The notes beneath the pieces were generated by a model. It saw nothing but the letters and a program-made list of their open reading frames with translations. It did no database searches and was not told the DNA's origin. From NCBI RefSeq assembly GCF_900105925.1, contig NZ_LT629791.1, positions 4,496,001 through 4,560,000 of the forward strand: 64,000 nt of DNA, read 5' to 3'. Of this stretch, positions 49,771 through 61,079 are shown one piece after another. The position numbers and the translations under genes were made by a program. Within the stretch, counting starts at the first letter, position 1. Each line of letters begins with the position of its first letter. This stretch comes from Jiangella alkaliphila (GTDB lineage Bacteria; Actinomycetota; Actinomycetes; Jiangellales; Jiangellaceae).

Positions 49771-51110
49771 CCGGGCAGCGGGGCGCTGGACACCCACGGC
49801 CACGGGTCGGTGTGCTGGCCGTCGAGGCGGACCTCGAAGTGCAGGTGCGGCCCAGTGGAGTAGCCGGTCGAACCGATGTTGCCGATGTACTGGCCCTTCT
49901 CGACCCGCTGGCCCGGCACAACCATGAGGTCGGACTGGTGGGCGTACATGGTGGTGAGCCGCTGGCCGTTCACCAGGCCGTGGTCGAGGATGACCATGTT
50001 GCCGTAGGCGTTGTTCCACCGCGCCTCGATGACGGTGCCGGCGTCGGCGGCGTAGATGCGGCCGTCGCCGCGGCCGAAGTCGAGGCCGGTGTGCATCTTC
50101 ACGTAGCCGAGGATCGGGTGCAGCCGCTGGCCGTAGTCGGACGTCGTCGGGCCGGTGGCCGGCCGGATGAACGTGCCGGTGCCGTAGCCGGGCCCGTAGC
50201 TCGCCTGCGCCAGCAGCTCGCCGACCTCGGTGGACTGCTGCAGCAGCTCCATGTACCGCTGGTAGTCCTCGAGCCGGGCGTCGGCCGCGGCCTGCACCGC
50301 CCCCTCGACCAGCGTCTGGGTGTTGTCGACCACCTGGCGGGCCGCGAGCGCCGCACCCTCGGCCGTCTCGAGCGCGGCCAGCGACAGGCCGGCCTGGTCG
50401 GCCACCGTCTGCAGCCGCAGCCGCTGGCCCTCCAGCCGGGCGTGGGTGTCGGCCAGCTCGGCCTGGGTGTTGGCCATCTCGTCGAGTGCGCCGTCGGCCG
50501 TGCGCAGCAGCGTCCGCATGCCCATGTAGCGCGAGGCGAGGTCGTCGGGCGTCTCGGCGCCGAGGACGACGCCCATGGCGGCGAGGTTGTTGCCCTGGTA
50601 GGCCTCGCGGGCGATGGTGCCGATGGTGTTGCGGGTGGCCTCGGAGCGGGCGTCGAGCTCGTCGAGCTCCCGCTGCGTGCGGGCGACCGACTCGGTGGCG
50701 ATCTTCAGCTGCTGCTGGGCGTGGACGTCGTTGGCGCGGGCGTCGTCGGCGGCCGCGGAGGCGGTGGCGAACACCTCCTGGGCCGAGGTGAGGTCGGCCA
50801 TCACCTGCGCGAGCAGCCGCTGCGCCTCGGCGACGGCGACAGTCTGGGCGCCCTCGAGGCCCTGCGCGTACGCGGACTCGGGGTCGCCGGGCGCCGGCGG
50901 AGCCTCGACCGGCGGGGGCGCGACGGTGCCCGGCGGGAGGTCGTCGGGCGGTGCCTCCCCGGGTGCGCCATCAGACGGCGGATGGGCCGGCGGCTGGGTG
51001 GCGGGCGGGGTGGTCGCGGGATCCGCGACGGCGGGCCCTCCGACGGCGGCCAGCGCGAGGCCCGCAGTGGCGGCGAGGGCCGCCACGTGGCGACGTCTGA
51101 GGAACCGCAT
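49758..51110 (-). CDS. Secreted M23 family peptidase with coiled-coil region
   Basis: A 450-residue exported murein-hydrolase-type protein. Signal peptide (about residues 1-29), a Pro-rich linker (32-77), a long Ala/Glu/Arg coiled coil (about 80-300), then an M23 lysostaphin/LytM domain with HTGLDFGRGDG (first His and Asp ligands) and GPHLHFEVRLDG (HLH ligands). All four metal/active-site residues appear present, so it could be an active peptidoglycan endopeptidase; similar coiled-coil architecture is seen in EnvC-like activators and RipC-type proteins. GGGAGGGG upstream supports the start. It stands alone and convergent with a phosphotransferase gene. Confidence 0.9.
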   Translation of the reverse strand: MRFLRRRHVAALAATAGLALAAVGGPAVADPATTPPATQPPAHPPSDGAPGEAPPDDLPPGTVAPPPVEAPPAPGDPESAYAQGLEGAQTVAVAEAQRLLAQVMADLTSAQEVFATASAAADDARANDVHAQQQLKIATESVARTQRELDELDARSEATRNTIGTIAREAYQGNNLAAMGVVLGAETPDDLASRYMGMRTLLRTADGALDEMANTQAELADTHARLEGQRLRLQTVADQAGLSLAALETAEGAALAARQVVDNTQTLVEGAVQAAADARLEDYQRYMELLQQSTEVGELLAQASYGPGYGTGTFIRPATGPTTSDYGQRLHPILGYVKMHTGLDFGRGDGRIYAADAGTVIEARWNNAYGNMVILDHGLVNGQRLTTMYAHQSDLMVVPGQRVEKGQYIGNIGSTGYSTGPHLHFEVRLDGQHTDPWPWVSSAPLPGGAS

Positions 51111-51273
51111 CGGCGTCGTGTCCCCTCCCGTGCCCCGAAGCGCGTGGCCCGGATGGGCCGAACGGTCCTGGCGACGAAGACATATGTCTGAAGACTTGAT
51201 AGCCCATTTCGCGGACGCGCGCGACCTTCTGGCCAGATGTTCACTCTATCGGTACGCCTCGTAGGCTTCCCGC

Positions 51274-51969
51274 ATGCCCACAGTCGTCCTGGTACGCCAC
51301 GGCCGGACCACCGCCAATGTCGCGGGAGTGCTGGCCGGCCGCACGCCCGGCGTCGGCCTCGACGACACCGGCCGGGCCGGCGCCGCGGCGCTCGCCCAGC
51401 GGCTCGAGCCGGTCCGTCCCGCGGTGGTCGTCAGCAGCCCGCTGGAGCGGTGCGTCCAGACGGCGACGGCGATCGCCGGCGGCCGCGAGGTGGTCACCGA
51501 CGACGGCCTCAGCGAGTGCGACTACGGCGACTGGACCGGCCGCTCGCTGGCCGAACTGCGCCGCGAGAAGCTGTGGAAGGTCGTCCAGGAGCACCCGTCC
51601 GGCGTCGTGTTCCCTGGCGGCGAGTCGCTGCGCGCCGTCCAGCAGCGCGCCGTCGACGCTGTCCGCACGCGCGACACTGAGCTGGCCGCCGAGCACGGGC
51701 CGGGTGCCGTGTGGTTCGCCGTCTCGCACGCCGACGTCATCAAGGCGGTCCTCGCCGACGCGCTCGGCCTGCACCTCGACCACTTCCAGCGGCTGGTCGT
51801 CGACCCGTGCTCGGTGTCCGTCGTCTCGTTCACCGAGCGGCGGCCGTTCGTGCTGCGCGTCAACGACACCGGCGGCGACCTCGGCTTCCTCGCGGCGCCG
51901 GCGCGGCGGCGGCGCCGCAGCACGCGCGGCGACGCCGTGGTCGGTGGGGGAGCGGGCGACGCGAGATAG
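51274..51969 (+). CDS. Histidine phosphatase superfamily protein (MSMEG_4193-type)
   Basis: A 231-residue phosphoglycerate-mutase-like phosphatase. The catalytic RHG motif is R8-H9-G10 (VLVRHGRTTANVAGVLAG), with a second conserved His in VSHADVIKA. In actinobacteria it sits beside DUF3090, SCO1664-type and mshC genes, which I recall as the MSMEG_4193 family. TAGGCT lies 6 bases before the ATG with no Shine-Dalgarno, so leaderless. The gap to the DUF3090 gene is only 9 bases, and both promoters look separate. Substrate unknown; involvement in a mycothiol-related or NTP-related pathway is inference. Confidence 0.85.
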   Translation: MPTVVLVRHGRTTANVAGVLAGRTPGVGLDDTGRAGAAALAQRLEPVRPAVVVSSPLERCVQTATAIAGGREVVTDDGLSECDYGDWTGRSLAELRREKLWKVVQEHPSGVVFPGGESLRAVQQRAVDAVRTRDTELAAEHGPGAVWFAVSHADVIKAVLADALGLHLDHFQRLVVDPCSVSVVSFTERRPFVLRVNDTGGDLGFLAAPARRRRRSTRGDAVVGGGAGDAR

Positions 51970-51978
51970 GCTTTCTGG

Positions 51979-52539
51979 GTGGCCGCGCAGGTGTACAGAT
52001 TCGATCAGCCCCAACGCTTCATCGCCGGAACCGTCGGGCGTCCCGGTGAGCGTTCGTTCTTCCTCCAGGCTCGCGACGCCACCAAACTGATCAGCGTGCT
52101 GCTCGAGAAGGAGCAGGTGTCGGTGCTGGCCGAGCGGGTCGACGACATGCTCGACGAGATCCTGCGCCGGGCCGGCGGGCTGACCACCGTGCCGGCCGTC
52201 GCGCCGCCCGAGCTCGACGACCTCGACCCGCTGGAGCAGCCGATCGTCGAGGAGTTCCGCGTCGGCGCCATGACGCTGCGCTGGGACACCGACGACGAGG
52301 AAGTCGTGGTCGCCGCGTACGCCGCGTCCGACGACGACACCGAGCCGCCCGACGACCCCGACGAGTCCGACCGCGACGTCATGGTCGTGCGGCTGTCCGG
52401 CCCCGCGGCCCGGGCGTTCGTCAAGCGCGCCCAGGCCGTCGTCGGCGCCGGACGCCCGCCGTGCCCGCTGTGCAGCCTGCCGCTCGACCCCGCCGGGCAC
52501 GTCTGCCCCCGGCAGAACGGCTACCGGCGGCGGGACTGA
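51979..52539 (+). CDS. DUF3090 family protein
   Basis: A 186-residue protein of the actinobacterial DUF3090 family, starting VAAQVYRFDQPQRF and closing with a zinc-ribbon-like CPLCSLPLDPAGHVCPRQNG (residues about 162-181), which gives three Cys and a His as candidate metal ligands. The central part is rich in Asp/Glu. Function is unknown, but it is conserved beside the phosphatase and SCO1664-type genes. GTG start with TAGGCT 6 bases upstream (51967-51972) and no Shine-Dalgarno, so leaderless. Followed 4 bases later by the next gene. Confidence 0.88.
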   Translation: MAAQVYRFDQPQRFIAGTVGRPGERSFFLQARDATKLISVLLEKEQVSVLAERVDDMLDEILRRAGGLTTVPAVAPPELDDLDPLEQPIVEEFRVGAMTLRWDTDDEEVVVAAYAASDDDTEPPDDPDESDRDVMVVRLSGPAARAFVKRAQAVVGAGRPPCPLCSLPLDPAGHVCPRQNGYRRRD

Positions 52540-52543
52540 GCCC

Positions 52544-53350
52544 GTGGACCTGCTGAGCCTGCTGCGCGAGGGCGAGCTGACCGTCGAAGGCAGGCTCGTC
52601 GTCGCGTCCAACCTCACCCTGCTCGGGCACGTCACGCACGGCGACACGTCCGTGCGATGCGTCTACAAGCCGGTCAGCGGCGAGCAGCCGCTGTGGGACT
52701 TCCCCGACGGCACGCTGGCCGCGCGCGAGGCGGCCGCCTACGAGGTGTCCGCCGCGGCGGGCTGGAACCTGGTGCCGCCGACGGTCCTGCGCGCCGAGGG
52801 GCCGTTCGGCGCCGGCATGTGCCAGGCGTGGATGGAGCAGGGCTCGGGCGAGCTCGGGGCCGGCCGGGTGGACGTCGTCCCCGCGGCGTCGGCGGCCGAG
52901 GGGTGGCTGCCGATCCTCGAGGCGGTCGACGGCGACGGCGCGCCCGTCCTGCTCGTGCACGCCGACGACCCCGGGCTGCGCCGGCTGGCCGTCTTCGACG
53001 CCGTCGTCAACAACGCCGACCGCAAGGGCGGGCACGTCCTGACCGGCGACCACTTCGTCGCCCCGTCGGCCGCCGACGTCGTCGGCGTCGACCACGGCGT
53101 CTGCTTCAACGTCGACCCGAAGCTGCGCACCGTCCTGTGGGGGTGGGCCGGGTCGCCGCTCACGCCGGCCGAGCGGTCCGAGCTGTCGCGGCTGCGAGCT
53201 CTGGTCGACGGCCCACTGGGCGCGACGCTGGGGGAGCTGCTGGACGGCGAGGAGGTCGTGGCCACCGCGGCGCGCATCGACGCGCTGCTGGCCCGCGGCA
53301 CCATGCCGAGTCCCGAGGGACGGATGCCGGTTCCGTGGCCGGTCTTCTGA
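52544..53350 (+). CDS. SCO1664-type kinase-like protein
   Basis: A 268-residue protein I recognise as the SCO1664 family (PI3/PI4-kinase-like fold). The catalytic-looking segment is VVNNADRKGGHVL with VDHGVCFN, corresponding to the loop that binds metal and phosphate in such kinases. The N-terminal ATP-binding lobe shows LTLLGHVTHGDTSVRCVYKP. Its phosphorylation target is unknown. GTG start close to the DUF3090 stop, so cotranslation is likely. Conserved next to mshC. Confidence 0.82.
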   Translation: MDLLSLLREGELTVEGRLVVASNLTLLGHVTHGDTSVRCVYKPVSGEQPLWDFPDGTLAAREAAAYEVSAAAGWNLVPPTVLRAEGPFGAGMCQAWMEQGSGELGAGRVDVVPAASAAEGWLPILEAVDGDGAPVLLVHADDPGLRRLAVFDAVVNNADRKGGHVLTGDHFVAPSAADVVGVDHGVCFNVDPKLRTVLWGWAGSPLTPAERSELSRLRALVDGPLGATLGELLDGEEVVATAARIDALLARGTMPSPEGRMPVPWPVF

Positions 53351-53371
53351 CGAATTAGGCTGAGCAGCATC

Positions 53372-54574
53372 ATGCGAGCCTGGTCTGCCCCCGACGTGCC
53401 CGCCCTTCCCGGCCGTGGCCTGCCCGTCAGTCTCCACGACACCGCGACGGGGTCGGCCCGGCCGGTGCGGCCGGAACACGTCGCCACCATGTACGTCTGC
53501 GGCATCACGCCGTACGACGCCACCCACCTGGGGCACGCCGCCACGTACGTCGCGTTCGACCTGCTCAACCGGGCCTGGCGCGACGCCGGCCACGACGTCC
53601 GCTACGTCCAGAACATCACCGACGTCGACGACCCGCTGCTGGAGCGGGCCACCGAGACGGGGCAGGACTGGCGCGAGCTGGCCGACGCCGAGACCCGGCT
53701 GTACACCGAGGACATGGCCTGGCTGCGGGTGCTGCCGCCGTCGTCGTACGTCGGCGCCGTCGAGGCGATCCCGCTGATCACCCGCATGATCCAGCGCATG
53801 GAGCCGTCGGTGTACGAGCTGGACGGCGACCTCTACTTCTCCGTGCGCACCGACCCCGCGTTCGGCTCGGTGTCGCGGCTGCCCGAGCCGGCGATGCGCG
53901 ACCTGTTCGCCGAGCGCGGCGGCGACCCCGACCGGCCCGGCAAGAAGGACCCGCTCGACCCGCTGGTGTGGCTGAAGGCGCGGCCGGGGGAGCCGTCGTG
54001 GGACAGCCCGTTCGGCCCCGGCCGCCCCGGCTGGCACGTCGAGTGCGCGGCCATCGCCATGGAGTACCTCGGCGTCCCGTTCGACGTCCAGGGCGGCGGC
54101 AGCGACCTCGTGTTCCCGCACCACGAGATGTCCGCCTCGCACGCCCACGTCGTCGCCGGCGCGTTCGCGTCGCTGTACGCGCACGCCGGCATGGTCGGCC
54201 TCGACGGCGAGAAGATGTCGAAATCGCTGGGCAACCTGGTCTTCGTCTCCGGCCTGCGCGCCGACGGCGTCGAGCCGGTCGCCGTCCGGCTGGCGCTGCT
54301 GGCAACCCACTATCGCGCCGACCGCGAATGGTCGCCGGCGGTGCTGGAGGAGGCGACGCTGCGGCTGGCCCGCTGGCGGACGGCGCTCGCGGCGGGTGCC
54401 GGCGCACCCGCCGAGCCGGTACTCGCCGAGGTCCGCGACCGCCTCGCCGACGACCTCGACTCGCCCGGTGCGCTGGCCGCCGTCGACCGCTGGGCGGCGA
54501 CGCCCGGCACCGACCCGGGCGCGCCGGCCCTGGTCGCCGCCACCGCCGACGCCCTGCTCGGGCTCGCTCTCTGA
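53372..54574 (+). CDS. mshC: Mycothiol ligase MshC (Cys:GlcN-Ins ligase)
   Basis: A 400-residue class I synthetase-like enzyme that joins cysteine to 1-D-myo-inosityl 2-amino-2-deoxy-alpha-D-glucopyranoside, the third main step of mycothiol synthesis. HIGH-type motif HLGH at 52-55, zinc Cys at C43 and in [15 protein letters not shown] at 281-285. It lacks the anticodon-binding domain of CysRS, as expected. Length fits. TAGGCT lies 10 bases before the ATG, and the gap to the SCO1664-type gene is 21 bases. The conserved neighbourhood supports the call over cysS. Confidence 0.95.
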   Translation: MRAWSAPDVPALPGRGLPVSLHDTATGSARPVRPEHVATMYVCGITPYDATHLGHAATYVAFDLLNRAWRDAGHDVRYVQNITDVDDPLLERATETGQDWRELADAETRLYTEDMAWLRVLPPSSYVGAVEAIPLITRMIQRMEPSVYELDGDLYFSVRTDPAFGSVSRLPEPAMRDLFAERGGDPDRPGKKDPLDPLVWLKARPGEPSWDSPFGPGRPGWHVECAAIAMEYLGVPFDVQGGGSDLVFPHHEMSASHAHVVAGAFASLYAHAGMVGLDGEKMSKSLGNLVFVSGLRADGVEPVAVRLALLATHYRADREWSPAVLEEATLRLARWRTALAAGAGAPAEPVLAEVRDRLADDLDSPGALAAVDRWAATPGTDPGAPALVAATADALLGLAL

Positions 54575-54582
54575 ACTCGCCC

Positions 54583-55020
54583 GTGCTGATCCGCCCGGTC
54601 CGCGCCGCCGACGCCGAGGCCGTCGCGGAACTGCTCGACCAGCTCGGCTACCCGCAAGACGGCAGCGCGGCGACGGCGGCCCGCCTGCGGGCCTGGACCC
54701 GCGACCCGGCGAGTGCGGCCTACGTCGCCGACGACGGCGGCGACGTGCTCGGCGTCGTCGCGGTGCACATCAGCTCGTTCTTCGAGCGCGACGGCGCATG
54801 GGCCCGCATCGTCGCCCTGGTCGTGGCCGATCGCGCCCGCGGGCGCGGCGTGGGCTCGCAGCTGGTGGCCGAGGCGGAGTCGTTCGCCGCCGACCACGGC
54901 TGCGCCCGCATGGAGGTCACCAGCTCCGACCGCCGCCACGAGGCGCACGCCTTCTACCGCGGCCGCGGCTACGCCGACCAGGCCGGGACGTCGTCGCGCT
55001 TCCTCCGCGACCTGCCCTAA
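54583..55020 (+). CDS. GNAT family N-acetyltransferase
   Basis: A 145-residue acetyltransferase starting MLIRPVRAADAEAVAELLDQ, with the acetyl-CoA motif VADRARGRGVGSQLVAEAES and the late YRGRGYADQAG. It begins 8 bases after mshC stops. The GTG at 54583 is taken as the start because the sequence after it is the canonical GNAT N-terminus. Substrate unknown. A link to mycothiol (which carries an N-acetyl group) is tempting but the known acetyltransferase MshD is a larger, double-domain protein, so this is not MshD. Confidence 0.82.
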   Translation: MLIRPVRAADAEAVAELLDQLGYPQDGSAATAARLRAWTRDPASAAYVADDGGDVLGVVAVHISSFFERDGAWARIVALVVADRARGRGVGSQLVAEAESFAADHGCARMEVTSSDRRHEAHAFYRGRGYADQAGTSSRFLRDLP

Positions 55021-55030
55021 ACCGCGCCGG

Positions 55031-55870
55031 TCAGGTGTCGCGGCGGCGGAGGTAGCGCTCGAACTCGCGGGCGATGTGCTCGCCGGAGGCCTCGGGGAGG
55101 TCGACGGTGTCGCGGGCCTCTTCGAGGCGGCGGACGTACTCGGCGACGTCGGAGTCTTCCTCGGCGAGCTCGTCGACGCCGTGCTGCCAGGCCTCGGCCT
55201 GTTCGGCGAGGTCGCCCATCGGGACCGGCAGGCCGAGGAGGTCCTCGACCCGCTGCAGCAGCACCAGCGTGGCCTTGGGGCACGGGGACTGGGCGACGTA
55301 GTGGGGCACGGCCGCCCAGAGCGACACGGCGTCGAGGCCGGCGCGGGTGGCGCCGTCCTGGAACACGCCGACGATGCCGGTGGGGCCCTCGTAGCGGGAC
55401 TGCTCGAGCCCGAGCGTCTCGGCCTGGTCGGGGTCGCTGGTGGTGACGGTGACGGGGACCGGCCGGGTGTGCGGCACGTCGGCCAGCAGCGCGCCGAGCG
55501 TAACGACCTGCTCGCAGCCGAGGTCGGTGGCGACGGACAGCAGCTCGGCGCAGAACGCCCGCCACCGCATGTTCGGCTCGATGCCGCGCAGCAGCACGAT
55601 GTCGCGTCCGTGCTCCTCGATGCTCACCACGGACAGCCGGGTGGTGGGCCACTCGATGCTGCGCTTGCCGTCGTCGTCGACGCTGACCAGCGGGCGGTTG
55701 ACCTGGAAGTCGTAGTACTCGTCGGGGTCGAGCGCGGCCACGGCGCCGGCGTTCCAGACGCGCTCCAGGTGCTCGATACCAGCCGTCGCGGCTTCTCCGG
55801 CGTCGTTCCACCCCTCGAATGCGGCGATCAGGACAGGATTGCGTAGTTGCCGCGCTCCGTCGTTCTCCAT
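55031..55870 (-). CDS. PAC2 family protein (proteasome-assembly-chaperone-like)
   Basis: A 279-residue PAC2 domain protein. It opens with LRNPVLIAAFEGWNDAGEAA, followed by VVTLGALLADVPHTRPVPVT and GPTGIVGVF. These are typical of actinobacterial PAC2 proteins found near mshC or proteasome genes, with a putative ligand site but no defined reaction. GGGAGA upstream supports the ATG at 55870. It is convergent with the GNAT gene and divergent from metH. Role unclear. Confidence 0.88.
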   Translation of the reverse strand: MENDGARQLRNPVLIAAFEGWNDAGEAATAGIEHLERVWNAGAVAALDPDEYYDFQVNRPLVSVDDDGKRSIEWPTTRLSVVSIEEHGRDIVLLRGIEPNMRWRAFCAELLSVATDLGCEQVVTLGALLADVPHTRPVPVTVTTSDPDQAETLGLEQSRYEGPTGIVGVFQDGATRAGLDAVSLWAAVPHYVAQSPCPKATLVLLQRVEDLLGLPVPMGDLAEQAEAWQHGVDELAEEDSDVAEYVRRLEEARDTVDLPEASGEHIAREFERYLRRRDT

Positions 55871-56049
55871 CGCGCTCGTCTCCCTGCCTGGAAGGGTCGC
55901 CTCTTCATCGGGGACTGACGTCAGACCTTGCGGCCGGCTGCCAACAACACTGTCGTCCTCCCGACCAACCCTACGGCTCTCGCGCGCGAAAGGCGCGTCG
56001 AGGCCCATCCCAATATCAGAGACGATTCGTCCGTATGGCGGACGTTTCC

Positions 56050-56077
56050 TTGTGAACAGGCGGGACGGCTCTACTCT
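56050..56077 (+). promoter_or_regulatory. metH promoter
   Basis: TTGTGA (56050-56055) and TACTCT (56072-56077) are separated by 16 bases. The -10 lies exactly 6 bases before the metH ATG, so the transcript is predicted to be leaderless. That leaves no room for a riboswitch in the 5' leader. Confidence 0.65.
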
Positions 56078-56083
56078 GGCGTG

Positions 56084-59566
<3,483 letters not shown>

Positions 59567-59585
59567 CAGCGGGCCGGCCGGTCGG

Positions 59586-59631
59586 CCGCCCGCGCCGCCG
59601 CGGAAGGGGGAGGAGCGGCGGGCGCGGGCGG
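59586..59631. terminator. Bidirectional hairpin terminator between metH and the HesB-like gene
   Basis: A very GC-rich stem (59586-59601 with 59615-59631) with a single bulged base and a 13-base loop. It serves both convergent genes. Confidence 0.75.
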
Positions 59632-59648
59632 AGTCGGGTGATGCCGGA

Positions 59649-59975
59649 CTAACCCGGCATGCCGTTGCTCTCGGGCCGCCCGTCGGACGGCATCCCGTCC
59701 GGCTGCTCGGTGACGGCGAACTTGACCGATCCCTCGGGGTCGACCGACGCGTCCAGCGCCTTGTCGTCGAGCATGATCGCGGCGTCGGGGTCGAGGAACA
59801 GCCGGGCGCCGGCGTCGTCGACGATCTGGTCGCCCTCCTCCGGCGCGGGCCGCAGTTCGAGGTCGAGGCCGCCCTCGGGGTTGGCCGCAATGCGCATGCC
59901 GGTCCCCATGGGGAGGTCCTCGCGGCCCTCGATGTTGCGGATGACCGCGGCGGCGTTGTGGGTGAGTGTGAGCAT
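59649..59975 (-). CDS. HesB/IscA-like iron-sulfur biogenesis protein
   Basis: A 108-residue protein with the HesB/IscA-like fold: MLTLTHNAAAVIRNIEGRED, GGLDLELRPAP and FLDPDAAIMLDDKALDAS. The usual conserved Cys of IscA-type carriers is absent, so it may be a Fe-S-related protein without cluster transfer activity or a member of the related HesB subgroup of unknown role. GGAGG lies 11 bases before the ATG and sits in the perfect palindrome GAGGTGCACCTC, which may fold over the ribosome site. Convergent with metH. Confidence 0.78.
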   Translation of the reverse strand: MLTLTHNAAAVIRNIEGREDLPMGTGMRIAANPEGGLDLELRPAPEEGDQIVDDAGARLFLDPDAAIMLDDKALDASVDPEGSVKFAVTEQPDGMPSDGRPESNGMPG

Positions 59976-60231
59976 GATGAGGTGCACCTCCGTAGGCGCG
60001 CACGGGCGCGCTCGTTCTTCGGTGTGGGCTTCGTGATCTGCGACGGCACCGCGACGACGCGATGCTCCGGACGACGGGCCGCCGGATGGGCCCGTGGTGT
60101 ACGGCGGGTTATCGATCCTCTCCCGGCCGACAGACGCCGGTTGACGAGCCGCTCGCAGCACCCACGTTTCCCGCTGCCGGGCCATCCGTCAAGCGAGGTG
60201 CCGAATCAGTGCGAACCTGCGGCATGGGACC

Positions 60232-60918
60232 ATGGAGTACGTGACCTCGCCTCTGCCTGCCGCCGTCCTGTGGGACATGGACGGCACCCTCGTCGACACC
60301 GAACCGCTGTGGATGGGCGCCGAGGAGGCCCTCGTGCTGCGCCACGGGGGCACCTGGACCGACGCCGACAGCCTCGCGCTGGTCGGCAGCGACCTGCTCG
60401 AGTCCGCCGCCTACATCCGTCAGCGCGGCGACATCCCCATGACGCCGCCACAGATCGTGGCGCACCTGGTGGGCGAGGTGCAGAAGGGCATCGACGCCGG
60501 CATCACCTGGCAGCCGGGCGTGTACGAGCTGCTGACGGAGCTGCGCGCCCTGGGTGTGCCGCAGGCGCTGGTCACCATGTCGTACCGCGGCCTGGCCGAG
60601 GCGATCGTCGGCCGGCTGCCCGACGGGCTGTTCGCCGCCGTCGTCACCGGCGACGAGGTGACCAACGGCAAGCCGCATCCGGAGCCGTACCTGACGGCGG
60701 CCGACGCGCTGGGCGCCGACCCGGCCGAGTGCGTCGTCATCGAGGACTCGCCGCGGGGTGCCGCGGCCGGGCTGGCGGCCGGCGCCCTGGTGCTGTCGGT
60801 GCCGAACGCCGTCGCGGCGGTGCCCGAGCCCGGCCTCGTCGTCATCGACTCGCTGGCCGGCGTCCAGGCCGCTGACCTGCTGGCTCTCTTCGACGAGTCG
60901 CGTCTCGATCCTGTGTAA
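60232..60918 (+). CDS. HAD family phosphatase (beta-phosphoglucomutase-like)
   Basis: A 228-residue HAD subfamily IA enzyme. Motif I is LWDMDGTLVD (nucleophile D15, acid/base D17), motif II is LVTMS (Ser), motif III the Lys in GKPHPEP and motif IV VIEDSPRG. Substrate could be a sugar phosphate or other phosphomonoester. The start is uncertain: ATG (60232) or GTG (60241), neither with a good ribosome site; GTG gives the canonical N-terminus. It lies upstream of a peptide-ABC operon without evident link. Confidence 0.85.
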   Translation: MEYVTSPLPAAVLWDMDGTLVDTEPLWMGAEEALVLRHGGTWTDADSLALVGSDLLESAAYIRQRGDIPMTPPQIVAHLVGEVQKGIDAGITWQPGVYELLTELRALGVPQALVTMSYRGLAEAIVGRLPDGLFAAVVTGDEVTNGKPHPEPYLTAADALGADPAECVVIEDSPRGAAAGLAAGALVLSVPNAVAAVPEPGLVVIDSLAGVQAADLLALFDESRLDPV

Positions 60919-60986
60919 TGTCACACAGCTATTTCACATAGTCGAGATTCGACGGAATGTTGCGAAATCGCGATGTCATCCTGACA
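60911..60986. promoter_or_regulatory. Two inverted repeats upstream of the solute ABC operon
   Basis: CTGTGT (60911-60916) and ACACAG (60923-60928) form a CRP/GntR-like dyad that overlaps the stop codon of the HAD gene. A second dyad, TGTCA-TCC-TGACA, is at 60974-60986. TACTGT (61019-61024) is a candidate -10 for the operon, about 55 bases before its start. Confidence 0.45.
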
Positions 60987-61079
60987 ACTCGGTGACTGCC
61001 CATCACACCCGCAGGAAGTACTGTCACAGGCCAACCGGTCGGGAACACCGCCCGGCAGTCGAGCTGTGTGAGGTGTGAC

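Noticed and set aside
54583..55020. The GNAT gene after mshC as MshD (mycothiol synthase)
   Set aside because: MshD is about twice as long with two GNAT domains; this protein has one and lacks its features.
55871..56083. Cobalamin or SAM riboswitch before metH
   Set aside because: No conserved B12-box or SAM-type core seen, and the predicted transcript starts at the ATG.
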